A stretch of DNA of 13,930 nucleotides, from positions 1-13,930 of the forward strand of contig CALPPP020000016.1 in NCBI GenBank assembly GCA_943325485.2, read 5' to 3'. The position numbers and the translations under genes are program-made. The notes under the pieces were generated by a model. That model ran no database searches, was not told where the DNA came from, and saw only the letters and a program-made list of their open reading frames with translations. Source of the stretch: Rickettsia typhi (lineage in GTDB: Bacteria; Pseudomonadota; Gammaproteobacteria; Burkholderiales; Burkholderiaceae_C). Below are positions 12,611-13,930 of this stretch, one piece after another; positions within the stretch are counted from its first letter, which is position 1; each line of letters begins with the position of its first letter.

Positions 12611-13930
12611 TCTTCTGACCCAGATATTCGGCAGTCGTAACGATCGGCTGCTCAAACAATTTCGCAAAACCCTAGAACGTATCAATGGGCTAGAGGCCGG
12701 CTACGAGTCCTTGAGTGATGAGGCCCTGCGTCAAAAAACAAACGAATTTAAACAACGGTTTGCGCAGGGCGAGACCTTGGACAGCCTATTGCCTGAGGCT
12801 TTTGCAGTTGTCAGGGAAGGCTCTAAGCGTGTCATGAAGATGCGTCACTTCGATGTGCAGATGATGGGCGGCATTGCCTTACACCAAGGCAAGATCGCCG
12901 AGATGCGCACCGGAGAGGGCAAAACCCTCACGGCTACGCTTGCTGTGTACCTGAATGCACTCAGTGGCAAAGGTGTGCATGTGGTGACGGTGAATGATTA
13001 TTTGGCCAACCGTGATGCGCAATGGATGGGCCAGCTCTATCAATTTTTAGGTTTGAGCGTGGGCATCAATTTATCTCAGTTAAGCCGAGAAGAAAAGCAA
13101 GTCGCTTACCGCTCCGACATTACTTATGGCACCAACAACGAATATGGTTTCGATTATTTGCGCGACAACATGGTGTATGAAGCGCATGACCGAGTTCAGC
13201 GTGGCCTCAATTACGCCATTGTTGATGAAGTTGACTCCATTCTGATTGATGAAGCCCGAACGCCGCTCATCATCAGCGGACAAGCCGAAGACCACACCGT
13301 CACCTATGTGGCCATGAACAAAGTCGTTCCTTCCTTGACCCGTCAAGAAGGGGAATTAGATTTGCGCACAGGCGAGGGCGTGACCAAGCCCGGAGACTTC
13401 ACCCTCGACGAAAAATCGCATCAGGTGTACTTGACTGAACTGGGTCATGAAAAAGCGGAGAAAGTGCTCTCTGAGATGGGCTTGTTGCCAGAGGGAGCGT
13501 CTTTGTATGACCCCTTGCATATTGGCTTGGTGCACCATTTGTATGCCGCGTTGCGTGCCCAGCATCTCTACCACCGCGATCAACATTACGTGAACCAAAA
13601 CGGCGAGATTGTCATTGTTGACGAGTTCACCGGTCGTTTGATGTCAGGTCGCCGTTGGAGCGATGGTTTGCACCAAGCGGTTGAAGCCAAAGAGGGTGTG
13701 CCGATTCAGGCTGAGAACCAAACCATGGCCTCCATCACCTTTCAAAATTATTTCCGTTTGTATGGGAAATTGTCTGGCATGACGGGAACGGCCGATACAG
13801 AGGCCTATGAGTTCCAAGAAATTTATGGCCTAGAGACCGTCATCATTCCACCCAATAAAGTTAGCAAGCGCGAAGACCAGCTCGACAGGGTTTACAAAAC
13901 CACCGAAGAAAAATACAAAGCGGCCATAGA
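12600..13930 (+). CDS. secA: Preprotein translocase ATPase SecA, 3' end cut by window edge
   Basis: SecA is the ATP-driven motor that pushes unfolded preproteins through the SecYEG channel. The first 443 residues, about half the usual length, are visible and the frame is open at the window end. The N-terminus ([18 protein letters not shown]) fits the family. The Walker A motif is GEGKT (105-109), Walker B is VDEVDS (208-213) with IDEAR (216-220), and [12 protein letters not shown] (394-405) closes the first nucleotide-binding domain; the preprotein cross-linking domain is interposed at about 225-370. The only in-frame ATG near the conserved N-terminus is at 12600, and it has no clear ribosome binding site of its own. 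Confidence 0.98.
   Translation, partial: MAFNLLTQIFGSRNDRLLKQFRKTLERINGLEAGYESLSDEALRQKTNEFKQRFAQGETLDSLLPEAFAVVREGSKRVMKMRHFDVQMMGGIALHQGKIAEMRTGEGKTLTATLAVYLNALSGKGVHVVTVNDYLANRDAQWMGQLYQFLGLSVGINLSQLSREEKQVAYRSDITYGTNNEYGFDYLRDNMVYEAHDRVQRGLNYAIVDEVDSILIDEARTPLIISGQAEDHTVTYVAMNKVVPSLTRQEGELDLRTGEGVTKPGDFTLDEKSHQVYLTELGHEKAEKVLSEMGLLPEGASLYDPLHIGLVHHLYAALRAQHLYHRDQHYVNQNGEIVIVDEFTGRLMSGRRWSDGLHQAVEAKEGVPIQAENQTMASITFQNYFRLYGKLSGMTGTADTEAYEFQEIYGLETVIIPPNKVSKREDQLDRVYKTTEEKYKAAI

Overview
This window looks like a piece of a betaproteobacterial chromosome, order Burkholderiales and most likely family Comamonadaceae (Limnohabitans/Rhodoferax-like). That placement is inferred from gene order (hisE-hinT-tatABC-DegS-like protease-Nif3-pdxA, petABC-sspAB, a DciA-like gene divergent from secA) and from sequence style (TatB with Lys at position 8, Rieske signal peptide with Lys-Arg instead of Arg-Arg). 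No search was run. There is no phage, insertion sequence, CRISPR array or defence locus. Most of the window is conserved housekeeping DNA.

Bases 1-5267 read as one tightly packed plus-strand run: the end of histidine biosynthesis (hisE, cut by the window edge), a HIT hydrolase, the three twin-arginine translocase subunits, a membrane-anchored DegS/AlgW-like protease whose start overlaps the tatC stop, a Nif3-family protein and the pyridoxine enzyme PdxA. Gaps are 34 bases or less, so co-transcription is likely, perhaps with an extra promoter just before tatA. pdxA meets the minus-strand mscL tail to tail with one base between the stop codons.

The 158-base gap at 5701-5858 separates the divergent mscL and petABC genes. 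It holds a perfect 14-bp palindrome and a second inverted repeat. petA, petB and petC encode the complete cytochrome bc1 complex. The Rieske subunit is a known type of Tat substrate, so the Tat operon at the left serves the respiratory operon in the middle. A short GC hairpin ends petABC. sspA and sspB (RNA polymerase-associated regulator and ClpXP adaptor) follow, then tRNA-Thr(UGU) with an encoded CCA and a hairpin behind it.

Bases 9972-12202 are the least conserved-looking part: a 42-residue single-span membrane peptide, an exported protein of unknown function, a PlsC-type acyltransferase, an exported protein with an HELTH zinc-protease motif and an exported eight-cysteine protein with three G-x-V-x-C repeats. 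A DciA/DUF721-like gene abuts the cysteine-rich gene (TAAATG). The right end is secA, cut at residue 443. Its start has no visible Shine-Dalgarno but is overlapped by a 7-codon reading frame that has one.

I see no clear novel multi-gene system. The best leads are the secA leader frame, the mscL-petA palindromes and the unknown envelope proteins at 11313-12202.
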